Origin: Populus alba
Lineage: Eukaryota > Streptophyta > Magnoliopsida > Malpighiales > Salicaceae
NCBI RefSeq assembly: GCF_005239225.2
Contig: NC_133294.1
Span: forward strand, 19,109,631-19,173,630
Length of the DNA: 64,000 nucleotides
Direction of reading: 5' to 3'
Below the pieces are notes generated by a model, which saw only the letters and a program-made list of their open reading frames with translations, was not told the origin of the DNA and did no database searches. Shown piece by piece: positions 34,477-47,059 of this stretch (positions are counted from its first letter, which is position 1; every line of letters starts with the position of its first letter). The translations under genes were made by a program, and so were the position numbers.

Positions 34477-37218
34477 GCCACCATAATAACACAACATAAG
34501 AAGTTAAAAGATATAATTTGTAAAATAAAAATACAAATTTCATAAAAAAATAATTAATCTCAAAATTCAATGCAAATCATAATTGCTATTATTTTGACTT
34601 TAATAATATCAATGAAAATATATCTAATTGCATTAATTAAAACCTACAATAACTTAGTTGAAACAAAATCCCTAATTACAACAATTTTTACTAAAATTTA
34701 ATGCAAACTCTAGTTGCTATGATTTCGATTATAGCTTTATTAATAACATTAATTGATTGAAAAACTAACTAACTACATCAATTAAAACAAAATTTATCTT
34801 AGTTTAAAAAATATTCTCAAATGTGGCAAATAACCCAAAAATTCAACTTAGACACTAATTTCTCTAATTCAAACCTAATTGATTCCATAAATAACATCAA
34901 TTGCATTAAAACACACATAATTGCAAACTTAAACCCAAAATTATTTTAACATCATCAAAACACCCAATTATCAAACACCACACAAACAATTATAAATCAA
35001 AACTTAAAATTCCTTAATTCAACAATGAAACCCATAAACTAAGAGAAAATGCAACTATTCTACTTTGACTTTTTTATGGTAGGGTGGTAGTTCTACTGAT
35101 TATCGTGGAGGGGAGGTTGTAAATCGCAGATTGGGTCGATGATTTACAACAAAAAAACATTAAAAAGATTTGTAATGATGAGAGGAGGATGGTTTTGGTG
35201 TTTCAATAGAAGATTAAAGGCGGTATTTGAGTCATCTCAAGACCATTGGAGGCTTATATGGTCGTTAACTTTAAGGTCCATGAGATTAATCAAGGTATGC
35301 GCAAGCTAATCTAGACACTCATATTAATAATAATAAAAAAAAAAAATTAAAGGTTGTTTTTAGCGATTGAAGGTTGTTTTGGTGGTGGCTTTTAAGGGTT
35401 TAGATCTTTTTTCTTTTAAAGGAGCGACAAACATAGAAGGTTATAGAGTTTTTATACTCATTATAATCGTGGTTGTATTTTGATTATTGTAGTTTAAAAT
35501 TGATGTTTTGTTTTAAATCGTGATTCTAATAACAAATATATCTAAAGTATATTATTTTTCTAATACTTTTTTAAATTATATTATTTTACTAAACTTTTAT
35601 ACCGTGTTTCCAAACTTAGTTAATGAACATGAATGTAGAAATTCAATTAGAATTTTATCAGGAATTTAATAAGGACAGAGTTCTTAAGAGGCTTGATCAA
35701 TAACCTCGGTGTAACAAAAGTACTTATTTATGGTTTGCTAGAAAAAATAATAAATAAAGAGTGGACCAAAGATTACTAGGTATTTATAGTGTAATACTTC
35801 ATTTATTTATTTTTAAATAATTAGAGTTGATTTGACCAGAACTTATCTAGATTTAGTCAGATTAATTAGATCTACTTGAATTATTAGGTTAACCAAATTT
35901 AATGGGATTAATATTTAAAATAATTTAAAAAAAATCAATTATAGATTTAGAATCCTTAGAAACTAAGATACACGAGTTTTAATATTAATTATGTACACAC
36001 GTCAGGAGGGGTCCAAACCTATCTCCTCTACGAGCACAGGAGGTCAAACCCACAGGGCAAAGCTGCAATTTACTTTAAACATAAGGGTAACTCCAAACTA
36101 TAACATCCAAATAAGTAGTATAAAACCACCACCTAATGAGCTTCTGCCGCGTACGCATACATACATTCCCTCACACCCGCACCGAAAACATACCATTGTT
36201 AGAGACACACTATCTTATCCATAACCCACGCACTTTCTCTTTCTACAAAATCTCTCTCCCTCTAGAAAAAGAAAAAAACAAAGAAAATGGGAAAATAATA
36301 AATGTAGTACGCAAAAAAATAAGGTAAAAAAATCAAGACGAATCTCTGCTGCTTTTTGTTTCTGGAATATATTTACTTATAAAGAGCTTTTTTTTTTCCC
36401 ATTTCTTTGACACGTTTCATTGCATAAGAAAATCTCTCTTTCTCTCTGTTTTGTATTTTTTGCTCTCTCTTGGTGAGAACTGAAAGAAAGGTTTTCGTAG
36501 TAAGTTTGTGATGATCAGTGATTAAAAGTTTTTTTTTCTTGGATTTTATGTTATTTTTATGTCAATTATTGTCTGTGTTTGGATTGTTATGGTTTTGTGT
36601 CAGTGATTTAGTTTTGCTTTTACTGATTTGCTAATTTAATATTTATAGAAGTGTGCATGTTGTTTAGAATTCAAGTGCAAAAACTAATGATGAAAAAAGA
36701 TGGGGGCATGTTGGATTTTCTTGAATTGCTGATTTAGTTACGATTCTGTGCTATTTTTCAGCTGCTTTGATTTTTTTTATTTTAAAAAATGAATTCTATT
36801 ATTGATCATGCTTTCAAAGGGTTCTATGGACAATTGGTTTTCTTTCTTGAGGTTTAACATTGATATTTTAAACCTTTTATTTGTTTATTTGTTTATTTTG
36901 GTGGAGAATACCAATTCTTTGAAAACATGATCAGTCGTAGGTGGTGGTTTTTTCGACCGAATATGTTTTGTCAGGATATTTTATTGGTTGACATTTAAAC
37001 TGAATTTATTCAAATATTTTCTTTTTTATTTTATGGTGGTTATTGACAATAATCTAATTGGGATTTTCTTGAATGGCTAGTATGGAATTATTTTGGTTTA
37101 AGCTAAGTTTACTTGAAAATGTGCTTTATGTTCATTGTTGATTAAATGCTATTGTGCCTGGTCTTAAGTGGAATTTTGGTTGTAGGGTTTTGTGGAGAGT
37201 AACGGGAGTGTTATTGTG
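34477..37218. other. Intergenic region and 5' leader of the VOZ gene
   Basis: 34477-36130 is AT-rich with no supported gene. From about 36140 the sequence becomes C/T-rich (tctctctccctctag, ctctctttctctctg), typical of a 5' UTR. A 5' UTR intron seems to run from near 36500 to the AG at 37184-37185, leaving about 33 bp of leader before the ATG at 37219. The splice donor could not be fixed by eye. Confidence 0.45.
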
Positions 37219-40200
37219 ATGGGGAAGGGTTCGAAGATCAATTGTAAGTCAGCATCTCATAAGCTTTTCAAGGACAAGGCGAAGAACCGTGTTGATGATC
37301 TTCAAGGGATGTTCTTGGATCTGCAGTTTGCAAGGAAAGAAAGCCGCACGGTTGATGTGGCTGTCCTTGAGGAGCAAGTTCATCAGATGCTTCGTGAATG
37401 GAAAGCTGAGCTCAATGAGCCTTCTCCAGCATCTTCTTTGCAACAAGTTAGGATTGAATATCTTATCCCATTTATAGTCCATGTATATCTTTACATACCA
37501 TGTATGTATGTGAGAACTTGGCATGTATTTAGTTCATGTGATGAGAATGCATGATATTTTGTTTGTACTGGATGATTATCATAATTGTGAATTGCAACCT
37601 TTGTGGGATTATAGGGTGGTAGTCTTGGGTCATTCTCAACAGACATATGCAGGCTGCTGCAGCTTTGTGAGGAGGAAGATGATGCCACTAGTGCATTAGC
37701 AGCACCAAAACCGGAACCTAATGATCAGAGCTTGCAAGTTGGAAACAATGTTGTCTTTCAAGAGGTAGGTTTTTTTTTAACCTTGTGCGGTTATTTTGTG
37801 AGGTTTAGTGTGAGTTTGGTAATGCGGTGTAGATTGCTTTTCAATTGAAAATGTATTAAAATGATGTTTTTTTTTTTTTGAAATCAGCACATCAAAACTA
37901 TTGAAAAACACCTAAAAAAACATCAATTTATTGCATAGTTTGAAAATCAAATTCAACCACAAAAACAAACAATCCCTTTATAGGCTTTGCTAATGAAAAA
38001 ACAGATTGGAGATCTAGAATACGATTGCTGTTTTTTGTCACAAGGTAATTGAATTAAGCATGTGTTGGTAGAAAGTTCAGCTCTCTTCTCCCTTTTACTG
38101 GATATAGTTTTTTGCATGTATCGCTTTCATATTTACAGCATTGATTTGCTGTCCATGGTTATCAATCAAATCACTAAACAAGGTTGAAAGCCAGACTTGA
38201 GTGCTCATGCAGCTTAAAATAGGGAATCTTGAGAAGAAATATTGACCCTTGTTTGGAAAGTCAGGTTTTTGGTGATTTCAGTTCAGTTATGTTATTAAGC
38301 TGCACTCTTGTGGGTGGAAGGCTTGATTTGGTAATGAATTGAATTTTAGAGCTTTATTCCAAAAATATGAAATCTGATCCAGTGTTCAGATTTCACGTAG
38401 AGTTACATAGAGTTGGCCATTGCATGGTAGGGTTCATGCAATGTTCACATCTTCTTTTAAGGAGTATTTGCTTTTCATATTTACTTGCACATCCATTATG
38501 CCCTACGCTAAATGACAAAAAAGAAAGAACAATTAAGAGATTTACACTTAAAACTAAAAGGAAAAAAAAAAGATTATCTTAATTCAATTCCACTAATTTT
38601 GGATTTTTACCCAACAAGTGAATTTATTATACACTTCAAGACAACTTTGTTAATTGATTTTAGTCCAACTCCTCCCTCAAATTTATTATTGGAGGCTGTA
38701 AAGAAAACCAAGGAATCTAATTTCCCCAAGAAATCTCAAGGGCTGGAATAGTATTGGTAGAGAGTGGAGAAGAAGATTATTGTAGGGTACTCTGTCTGTT
38801 GTTTTGTGCTTATTGATTCAAAGGTTGCCCATGATGACGTTTGACTCTTGGAACCTAGTCAGAGTGCAAGTTAAAAAAAATAAATTGCATAGACAAGTAT
38901 TAAATGGGTTTTGGTGATGGATGAGGTTTGGGGGATACAATAATGCACTGCTATAGGCCATAATGCAAAACTTGCTTACTCTACGCTCGCTTGGGATATT
39001 AATGGAAGATTAATGATGGATAATAACCTTCTACTCTTGGGTGCCAGTTATTTGCAGTTCATTGTGTCTTATTCTATATTCATTTCATCTTATTTCTAGT
39101 CCGAGCCTGTCTGATGATTTGCCTTCTGAGTTAATAACATTTGAGCGATTTTCTTGAAATAAAATTTCATCTCAAGTACCTGCTCTATAGGTTATAAGTA
39201 GAAAATGTATATTATCTCAGCAAAAAGTTGGTATATTTCTGGTGTATTCAGATCATAAAATTTCCTTACTTTTGTATGTTTCTGCAGTTGTCTTGCTTAA
39301 GAGTAAACAAACTATGAAAAGATGTTTAAAGTATGTTTTTTTTTTTCAACTTATCCTCTTCGCTTAGTGACTGCATGGTGATTTAGTTTTTGACTGTTTG
39401 TAGTCCTTGTGTTTGTTTGTTTTGAGATGTGAAATGCTTTTACTTATAGCTTAAAATGGCTTAGTTTTACGTTGTCATGTTTTGAGAATGTTGCATATCT
39501 AATTTGCTTTATTTGCATAATTGCATTAACTTTCGTGTGTGGCTAAAACTGAAAAGGATGCTCACAGGTGATTGTGGTTTATTTGATTCAGGGATATGGT
39601 GTGAATCATGATCAGCAAGAGCATGTCTTCCCATTTGTTGATCAATGCAAAGACTCCCTGTCAGGAGTTCGTAGCATGGTGATTAATAACATTGAAGGGG
39701 TTGCTCAGTTGGAATACCATAATTTTGATTTACTTCAGAATTCTGAGCAAAACTTTTACACTGGTTTTAATGGCATGGATTTGGGTGAGGTTGCTACCCA
39801 TCTTGTTTCCAGCTATCTGCCAAGCATGTGTCCTCCGCCTTCAGCTTTCTTAGGCCCAAAATGTGCCCTTTGGGATTGTCCGAGGCCTGCTCAAGGAGGG
39901 TTGGACTGGTACCAGGACTATTGTAGCAGCTTTCATCATGCAGTAGCATTGAATGAAGGGCCACCTGGACTGAGTCCGATTCTGAGACCTGGAGGAATTG
40001 GTCTGAAAGATGGTCTTCTATTTTCTTCCCTTAGTGCAAAGGTTGAAGGAAAAGATGTTGGAATCCCAGAATGTGAGGGAGCTGCAACTGCGAAGTCCCC
40101 ATGGAATGCACCTGGTATGTTAATATATGTTGCTTTATGTCTTTGGTGAGCAGTAGCTATTTTATTATTTCTATTTGAAGCAGAATATGTCTTCTGATAA

Positions 40201-40818
40201 ATCCTTTGCAATTTTTGTATGTTGAATTAATTTTCTTCTAATATCACAGAGCTATTTGATCTTTCGGTTCTCAAGGGTGAAACAATTAGGGAATGGCTCT
40301 TTTTTGATAAGCCTCGCAGAGCATTTGAAAGTGGGAACAGAAAGCAAAGGTCATTGCCTGATTACACTGGGCGTGGTTGGCATGAGTCAAGGAAACAAGT
40401 TATGAATGAATTTGGAGGGTTAAAGAGATCATATTACATGGATCCACAACCATTGAACAATTTTGAATGGCATCTTTATGAATATGAAATCAATAACTGT
40501 GATGCTTGTGCATTATATAGATTGGAATTGAAGGCTGTTGATGGAAAGAAGAGTGCTAAGGGGAAACTAGCAAATGAATCAGTTGTTGATCTGCAGAAGC
40601 AGATGGGGAGGCTCACTGCTGAATTTCCCTCTGACCACAAGCGTTCTGTCAAAGGACGGACCAAAGTGAATGCTAAGGCCGGTGTCAGAAATGTTTATTC
40701 AGGCGCAACCCGGGCAGCACCAACCAATGAAGCATATGACTATGGGCCAGGTCCGCATTATGATTATCTCGTTGAGGATCTAGGAGACTACTATCTGACA
40801 CAGTTTAAGAAACCATGA
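37219..40818 (+). CDS. VOZ1: VOZ transcription factor (vascular plant one-zinc-finger), 4 coding exons
   Basis: Plant-specific NAC-related transcription factor; VOZ1/VOZ2 act in flowering (with phytochrome B) and stress responses. Coding exons: 37219-37446, 37615-37764, 39592-40114, 40250-40818, giving 489 aa, the usual length. Exon 1 starts [20 protein letters not shown] and carries [20 protein letters not shown], the conserved domain A. Domain B starts with the zinc-finger segment [11 protein letters not shown] (about residues 223-233), then [51 protein letters not shown], and RSYYMDPQP with [22 protein letters not shown] (NAC-like DNA-binding part). The start is ATG 37219; an in-frame upstream GTG at 37192 is not used by the family. 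Odd points: one extra Gly in the zinc-finger loop (14 rather than the 13 residues I recall), SLQQGG rather than SLQGG at junction 1, and a MITE in the 1.8-kb intron 2. Symbol by similarity; VOZ1 versus VOZ2 type not certain. Confidence 0.93.
37813..37970. mobile_element. MITE-like element in intron 2 of the VOZ gene
   Basis: Starts GTTTGGTAATGCGG and ends, in reverse, GTTTGTTTTTGTGG; carries 'atcagcacatcaaaac', the reverse complement of the core word of the copy at 16421-16609. Fully intronic, 50 bp after the exon 2 donor. Confidence 0.5.
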
Positions 40819-41808
40819 TTTATGTGGAAACAAGCATTGTTTGTCGTCTAGTTGCATTAGCTTAGGCAACTTTTCATAGTAGTGATGCATGGGTCTTTAG
40901 TTTTCCAACCTCAATAACATGAGTTCAAGCACCTTTTTCACCACAGAATTGTGCATAGTTCATTCACCTGAGCGCTGCCTGCATCACTGTTGTGGAAGCT
41001 GAAGCGTCTTCTAACTTATTGAAGGTGAAGAAAAATGGCTGTTTTTCCTCAGTCCATTTTTATATAACTGATATGATATGCTGATTCACCCTGGAAAGTG
41101 GAAAATCACCAGAATAGCAAGTGGTGGATGCAAACAATTGCTAATATACTAATATACTTAACATTTTTTTTTTGGGAGGGGGGATTTAAGACTATGCTAC
41201 TAATAGCTGCTGTTTTCTTGCTAACGGAAGATACTTTTTCATTAGGACTTTCCTGCCCTCAAGTATATGATATTGTCTGTTTAAATAGTTATGCTCTCGA
41301 CTCTTTCTCAGGGATTTGTAAATATTATTTCGAATTTTTACAAATCTAGTTTGCAATTCCCATTTTCCAGTTGTGTTGTTCTTACTCTGGCAGCCTATTG
41401 TGATACAAGATTACAGTGATTTTTCTGGAAATATTCATAACCTACAATTATTTCAACTTCAGCCCACTCATATTAACACAAACCGCGCAGGCTTTATCAC
41501 ATACCTGTGACAGTAGTCCTGAAGCTCTCTTGATATCATGAAAATATTTCAGTCAAAGCTTGGCCATTTAAAAACAACACAGGAACACTGTTTTGAAACC
41601 AAAATTTGATATCTTTCTCAAATATAATCTCTAAAGTCACCAACTCATCCTCTTCATTTTCCCAAATTTCTTTTCTCAAACCTGATATCTTTCTCAATCG
41701 ATCCCAACTAGACTTGGCTGCTTTCAATGACCTGGGATACCAATTGAGTCAAGAGTCAGCGAGTTATGATCAATCCTGGTCATCATGTTTTCCTAATTTT
41801 CTCTTTGC
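40819..41808. other. 3' flank of the VOZ gene
   Basis: 40819-41100 is probable 3' UTR. A 63-codon minus-strand open stretch at 41536-41727 (SSWDRLRKISGLRKEIWENEEDE) contains a short internal repeat ('tgatatctttctcaa' twice) and matches no family I know; not called as a gene. Confidence 0.4.
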
Positions 41809-41929
41809 TAAGCATGGACCAAAACAACACAAATTCAAAGACTTCAAAAACCCAGAAATACATCTCTTAATAAAGCTTATTCACCTACAATGCCTACTGG
41901 GGCTGGGCTTATTATTATATTCAATTTAA

Positions 41930-42100
41930 TTTTTTTTCTTTAAATTAATATATTTTTAATATTTTTAGATTATTTTAATGTACTAATGTAATAAATAATT
42001 TTTAAAAAATAAAAAAAAATATTATTTTAATATATTTTAAAATAAAAAATAATTTAAAAATCAATCTTTACCATATTTCTAAACATTCTTTAAATAATAT
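41930..42100. mobile_element. Degenerate MITE-like element inside duplication copy 1
   Basis: Family core 'agattattttaatgtactaatg' followed by 'aatattattttaatatatttt' and 'caatctttaccatatttctaaacattc'. Absent from the equivalent place in copy 2. Confidence 0.45.
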
Positions 42101-42349
42101 TGTACCAAACGCTACGGTATCAAATTATATAAACGAATCTCTTTCCACTTGCTAATAAAGCTTATGCATTTCTACTACAAGAAGAACGATGATGTTCCAT
42201 CCACAATTCTTTCAACACTCCATCAACTCATACGTGGCAATCAGCTATGACAGCCTTCTGTACTCAAATAAAAACCACAAACCAAAACCAAAATAACATT
42301 GTACATACTGTGACAGGTGGCCATAGTATTATTGCTGAAGGCATCATAA

Positions 42350-42452
42350 AAGAGGAAAGGCTTTCCACCAACAACCATACATATATTTATAGCTTCCAAC
42401 AACCATAATACATACATGTATGTATGGTTGTTGGTGGAAAGCCTTTCCTCTT
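42350..42452. repeat. 34-bp perfect inverted repeat (foldback) in copy 1
   Basis: Left arm 42350-42383 and right arm 42419-42452 are exact reverse complements, separated by 35 nt that themselves hold another partial copy of the arm ('ccaacaaccata'). Followed by a (GT)n run at about 42456-42473. Confidence 0.88.
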
Positions 42453-43699
42453 ATATGTGTGTGTGTGTGTGTGTTGAATATATGTTTTTTTTCTTTTTCT
42501 TTTCCAAATTATTTTTATCAATTTTATTTTTTAATATTGAAATGATTGAGAATTTAGCTTTATAATTTTTTTTTTATTTTATCTTTTTTATAAAGTTAGC
42601 GTGGTTAGCGGATTTATCAAAATAACCCGAGTTACCTTAGTTTAGGGATTTGGTGGGTTTTTTTTTAATTAAACTTGGTTTTTTTATAGTCTTTTTTTTT
42701 TATATTGTAAAAAAAATAGTTTAAAAAAAAAACCATGTTATTAAACTTTATGAAGTAATGAAAATTAAAGAATGCGGAGGAAACTATTGTTCACCTAGCA
42801 CCTATTGTACTATGGATTACAATAGTAATCCACAATGTTTTGGTTTTTTTTTTTTAAAAAAAAAAAATTTATGATTTTTTTTCAAATCTATTTTTTGTTG
42901 ATTTCATTTTTTAAAATTGATATCGTTGAGAATTTAACTTTATAATTTACTTTTTTTTTTTTTGCCTTTTTATGAGTTTGTCAAGGTAATCCAGGTTACC
43001 CTATTTTACGGGTTTGGTACTATTTTGTCTTTTTTTCAATTAAATTTAATTTTTTTATGGTCTATTTTTTTTCTCATTTAGTTAAAAAAATAGTTTTAGA
43101 GAAAAGTCATGTTATCGAACTTTATAAAGTAACAAAAATTAAAGGGTATAATGAAACTACTGTTCATCCATACACATTACACTGTGAATAACAATAAATC
43201 CACAATGTTTCGCTTTCTTTCTCTTTTTTTTTTTGAATTTTTTTTATGATTTTTTTTTCAATTTTTTTTTTATCGATTTCATCTTTTAATATTGAGATAG
43301 TTGAAATTTGGCTTCATAATTTATTTTTTTTTATTTTTTTTCTTTCTATAAGGTTAGTATGGTTTACGGGTTTACCAAAATAACTCGAGTTGCCTTGGTT
43401 TACAAGTTTGTGGGGTTTTTTTTATTAATTGAACTTTACTTTTTTATCGTTTATTTTTTCTCATATAGTTAAAAAAAAAAAGTTTCAGAAAAAATTATGT
43501 TATTAAATTTTTTAAAGTTGATGGACCTATTCATAGGTTTGGCAGGTTAACTTGGATTGTGAATCTGGTAAGTTTAACTTTTTTAAATTATTTTTTTTTT
43601 CATCCTTAAATGCTGGGTTAATTGGGAATTCAATTTTATAATTGGTTTCGTTTTGCTTTTTATGAGGTTATCACGATCTAAAAAAAAATCTCGATATTA

Positions 43700-44060
43700 G
43701 GTTGGTGTTTGATTTCACAATCATCTATATATATATTGATTAATCTTCCAACTACGGGAAACCACAATGGAGAAAACCAACCGAATAGTGGCTTACTTAA
43801 TGATAGAACTAAGAGTCTTAAAATAATCAATACCTTCTTGTCAAGTAAAACGTCTAGCAACCAACTGAGCTTTATAGTGCTCAATGCTGCCATCTACATG
43901 ATGTTTTATCTTGTACACCAAATTACCATCAATAACATTCATCAAAGGATGAAAAGAAACAAAAAACCACGTGCCATTGAAACATAACATCTGAATCTCA
44001 TCCTTTATAGCATCATGCCAAGCCTCATACCTGTCACCATCAGAAAATATAATCGGTTCA
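43700..44060 (-). pseudogene. Copia reverse transcriptase fragment, duplicate
   Basis: Minus-strand reading in broken frames gives KHHVDGSIEHYKAQLVAR-like and SLIKQATVRLVFSIV-like segments (43760-43930), the N-terminal Copia RT region 'K-x-x-x-DG-x-I-x-x-YKA-x-LVA'. Stops interrupt it; the polyprotein does not continue on either side within copy 1. Confidence 0.55.
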
Positions 44061-44081
44061 TTGCCATAAGGAGAGAGTACT

Positions 44082-46273
44082 TAAGCACAGACCAAAACAA
44101 CACAAATTATATAAACGGATCTCTTTCCACTTGCTAATAAAGCTTATGCATTTCTACTACAAGAAGAACGACGATGTTCCATCCACAATTCTTTCAACAC
44201 TCCATCAACTCATACGTGGCAATCAGCTATGACAGCCTTCTCTGCTCAAATAAAAGCCACAAACCAAAATATCATTGTACTTACTGTGACAGATGGCCAT
44301 AGTATTATTGCTGAGGGCATCATAAAAGAGGAAAGGCTTTCCACCAACAACCATACATACATTTATGGCTCCCAACAACCATAGTACCATAGTACGAACA
44401 TTTATGGCATATGTAAAGGCTTTCTACCAACAAGCATACATTTATGGCCATACATATGGCTTTCCACCAGCAACCATACATATGCCTTTCCTCTTTTATA
44501 TAGCTTCCAACAACCATAGTATGAACATTTATGGCATATGTAAAGGCTTTCTACCAACAACCATACATATGCCTTTCCTCTTTTTATATATATATATATG
44601 AAAAAACTATATTTTTTCTCATAAAGAATGAGATTGCTATAGTAATTTTTTATATATTTTTTTTAATTGAATACATGTTTTTTTTTTAAAAAATTATTTT
44701 TATCAATTTTATTTTTTACTATTGAAATGATTGAGAATTTAGTTTTTTATTTTTTTTGTATTTTATCTTTCTATAAAGTTAGCATTGTTTGTGGTTTATT
44801 GAGGTAACTCAAGTTGCCTTAGTTTATGGATTTGGTGGGTTTTTTTTTTAAAAAAATTAAACTTGACTTTTTTATAGTATATTTTTTTTTCTTATATTGT
44901 AAAAAAAATAGTTTTAGAAAAAAAAACCATTTTATTAAAATTTATGAAGTAATAAAAATTAAAGAATGCGGAGGAAACCATTGTTCACCCAGCACCTACT
45001 GTACTAGTAATCCACAATGTTTTGCTTTCTTTTGTCTTTTTTTTTTGAATTTTTTTATGATTTTTTTTCAAATCTATTTTTTTTTTATTTTATTTTTTAA
45101 AATTGATATCGTTGAGAATTAAACTTCATAATTTACTTCTTTTTATTTTGCCTTTATATAAGTTTGTCAAGGTAACCTAGTTTGCCCTATTTTACGAGTT
45201 TGGTGAGTTTGTCTTTTTTTTTTTAATTGAAATTTATTTTTTAATGGTTTATTTTTTTTCTCATTTAGTTAAAAAAAAATATTTTAGAGAAAAGTTATGT
45301 TATTGAACTTTATAAAGTAACAAAAATTAAAAGGGTATAAGGAAACTACTATTCACCCATATACATTGCATTGTTTAATAACAATAAATCCATAATGTTT
45401 TGCTTTCTTTTTTTTTTTTTTTCTTTTTTTTTTTTTGAATTTTGTTATGATTTTTTTTTCAATATTTTTTTTTGTCTATTTCATCTTTTTAATATTGAGA
45501 TAATTGAAATTTGGCTTCATAATTTATTTATTTTTTATTTTTTTCTTTCTATAAGGTTAGCATGGTTTACGGGTTTTACCAAAGTAACTCGGGTTGCCTT
45601 GGTTTACAAGTTTTGGTGGGTTTTTTTTTTATTAATTAAACTTGACTTTTTTATCATTTATTTTTTTCTCATATACTTTAAAAAAAAAATTTAGAAAAAA
45701 ATTATGTTATTAAACTTTTTAAAGTTCATGGACCTATTCATAGGTTTGGTAGGTTAACTTGGTTCGTGAATCTGGTAAGTTTAATTTTTTTTATCCTTAG
45801 ATACCAGGTTAATTGAGAATTCAATTTTATAATTGGTTTTGTTTTGCTTTTTATGAGGTTATCACGATCTAAAAAAAAATCTCGATATTGGGCTGGTGTT
45901 TGATTTCACAATCATCTATATCTATTGATTAATCTTCCAACCACAGAAAACCACAATGGAGAAAACCAACCGAACAGTGGCTTGCTTAATGATAGAACTA
46001 AAAGTCTTAAAATAATCAATATATTATTGTCAAGTAAAATGTCTAGCAACCAATTGAGCTTTATAGTGCTCAATGCTGCCATTTACATGATGTTTTATCT
46101 TGCACACCAAACTACTACCAATAACATTCATTAAAGGATGAAAAGGAACAAAAAATCGAGTGCCATTGAAACACAACACATGAATCTCATCCTTTATAGC
46201 ATCGTGCCAAGCCTCGTACCTGTCAGCATAAGAAAATATAATCAGTTCATTGGCATGAGGAGAGAGTACTTAA
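44082..46273. repeat. Tandem duplication, copy 2 (about 2.19 kb)
   Basis: Same order of blocks as copy 1. In place of the simple foldback it has an expanded set of the arm motif ('ctttccaccaacaaccatacat' and its variants) between 44330 and 44600. It ends in the Copia RT fragment and is directly continued by more Copia sequence, which suggests this copy carries the original junction and copy 1 is the derived one. Confidence 0.72.
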
Positions 46274-47040
46274 GAGATAAGGTTGTTAGACAAAGTTGAA
46301 AAAGCCATCAGATTTGCTATCTTTGACAACTGTTGATAAAGAACCATATGATGTTGATGAACCACATAACAAGAGGCAAGGAAGGCCAAATTTGTATATT
46401 GTTGTAGAGGATAGGATGTGAGGTCAAAAACCAAATTTAACCCAGTAGGAGATTCAGATCGTGACGTTGGACTGGTAGCAGCAAACTTAGATGAAACAAT
46501 AGTAGAACCAAGAGAACCATTAATATCAGACCTGAAAAATTACAACTTTGAAGGAGGAAAACCTGTATCTAAAGAATTATTATTAGATAAACAAGCATAT
46601 AGTGACAAAAAAGCAAGGCTATTGGGCTATTTGAATATGGAAGAAATGGTAGGTAGTATAGGTGGTGGAGAGGCCATAGGTGTAGGGCAATGAAAAAACA
46701 TAGAGAATTAAGAAAATTAGACAAGTAGGTAGTAGTAATATGACGGGAGAGGTGTTGTGGGGCTATGTCATCTATTCAAATTTGTCAAAAGAAAATACTT
46801 ATTCATGAAAACGAACATGACGAGGAAACATTTGGAAAAAGGATACATTGAAATATGAGGTCAAGATAATGATAACCAAGATGAGAGTAGATATAGCCTA
46901 AGAACATATATGGAGAGAAACAAAAATCCAATTTATGAGCATGATATAGATGCAGAAATGGAAAGCAAAGACACCTAAATGTATGCAAAAAATCAATATT
47001 ATAGGTAGACCATCAAAGATAAAGCACAACAAACCCCTAG
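45895..47040 (-). pseudogene. Ty1/Copia polyprotein fossil: integrase C-terminus to RT N-terminus
   Basis: Minus strand. Integrase C-terminal part at 46990-46800 reads CFPFLHLYHAHKLDF, FLGYIYSHLGYHYLDLIFQC and, in another frame, PRHVRFHE, as in Copia elements. The Pro/Ser-rich linker follows at about 46700-46300. The RT N-terminal segment (VNGSIEHYKAQLVARH, then a shifted KTFSSIIKQATVRLVFSI) is at 46130-45930. Many stops and shifts; no LTRs recognised. The RT piece is duplicated in the tandem copy at 43.7 kb. Confidence 0.68.
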
Positions 47041-47059
47041 CAATTCAAGACAAAACCAA

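Larger units (their letters stand above)
41809..44081. repeat. Tandem duplication, copy 1 (about 2.27 kb)
   Basis: Begins 'taagcatggaccaaaacaac' and ends at 'gagagagtacttaag'; the second copy begins with 'taagcacagaccaaaacaac' at 44082. Shared content in order: a foldback block, two to three units of the dispersed AT-rich repeat (each with a 'gaggaaact(a)...gttcac' segment), and a Copia RT fragment on the minus strand. Copy 1 has an extra 290 bp (about 41839-42127, including a MITE-like element) that copy 2 lacks. Confidence 0.75.

Noticed and set aside
39568..39591. Extension of the VOZ exon 3 frame upstream
   Set aside because: This is intron 2 sequence; the acceptor AG at 39590-39591 joins exon 2 in frame and gives the family sequence.
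41536..41727. Minus-strand 63-codon frame downstream of VOZ as a gene
   Set aside because: Short, no family resemblance, internal duplicated words, no supporting context.
44826..45694. Phe/Tyr-rich open stretches in the duplicated repeats
   Set aside because: Poly-T low complexity within dispersed repeats.
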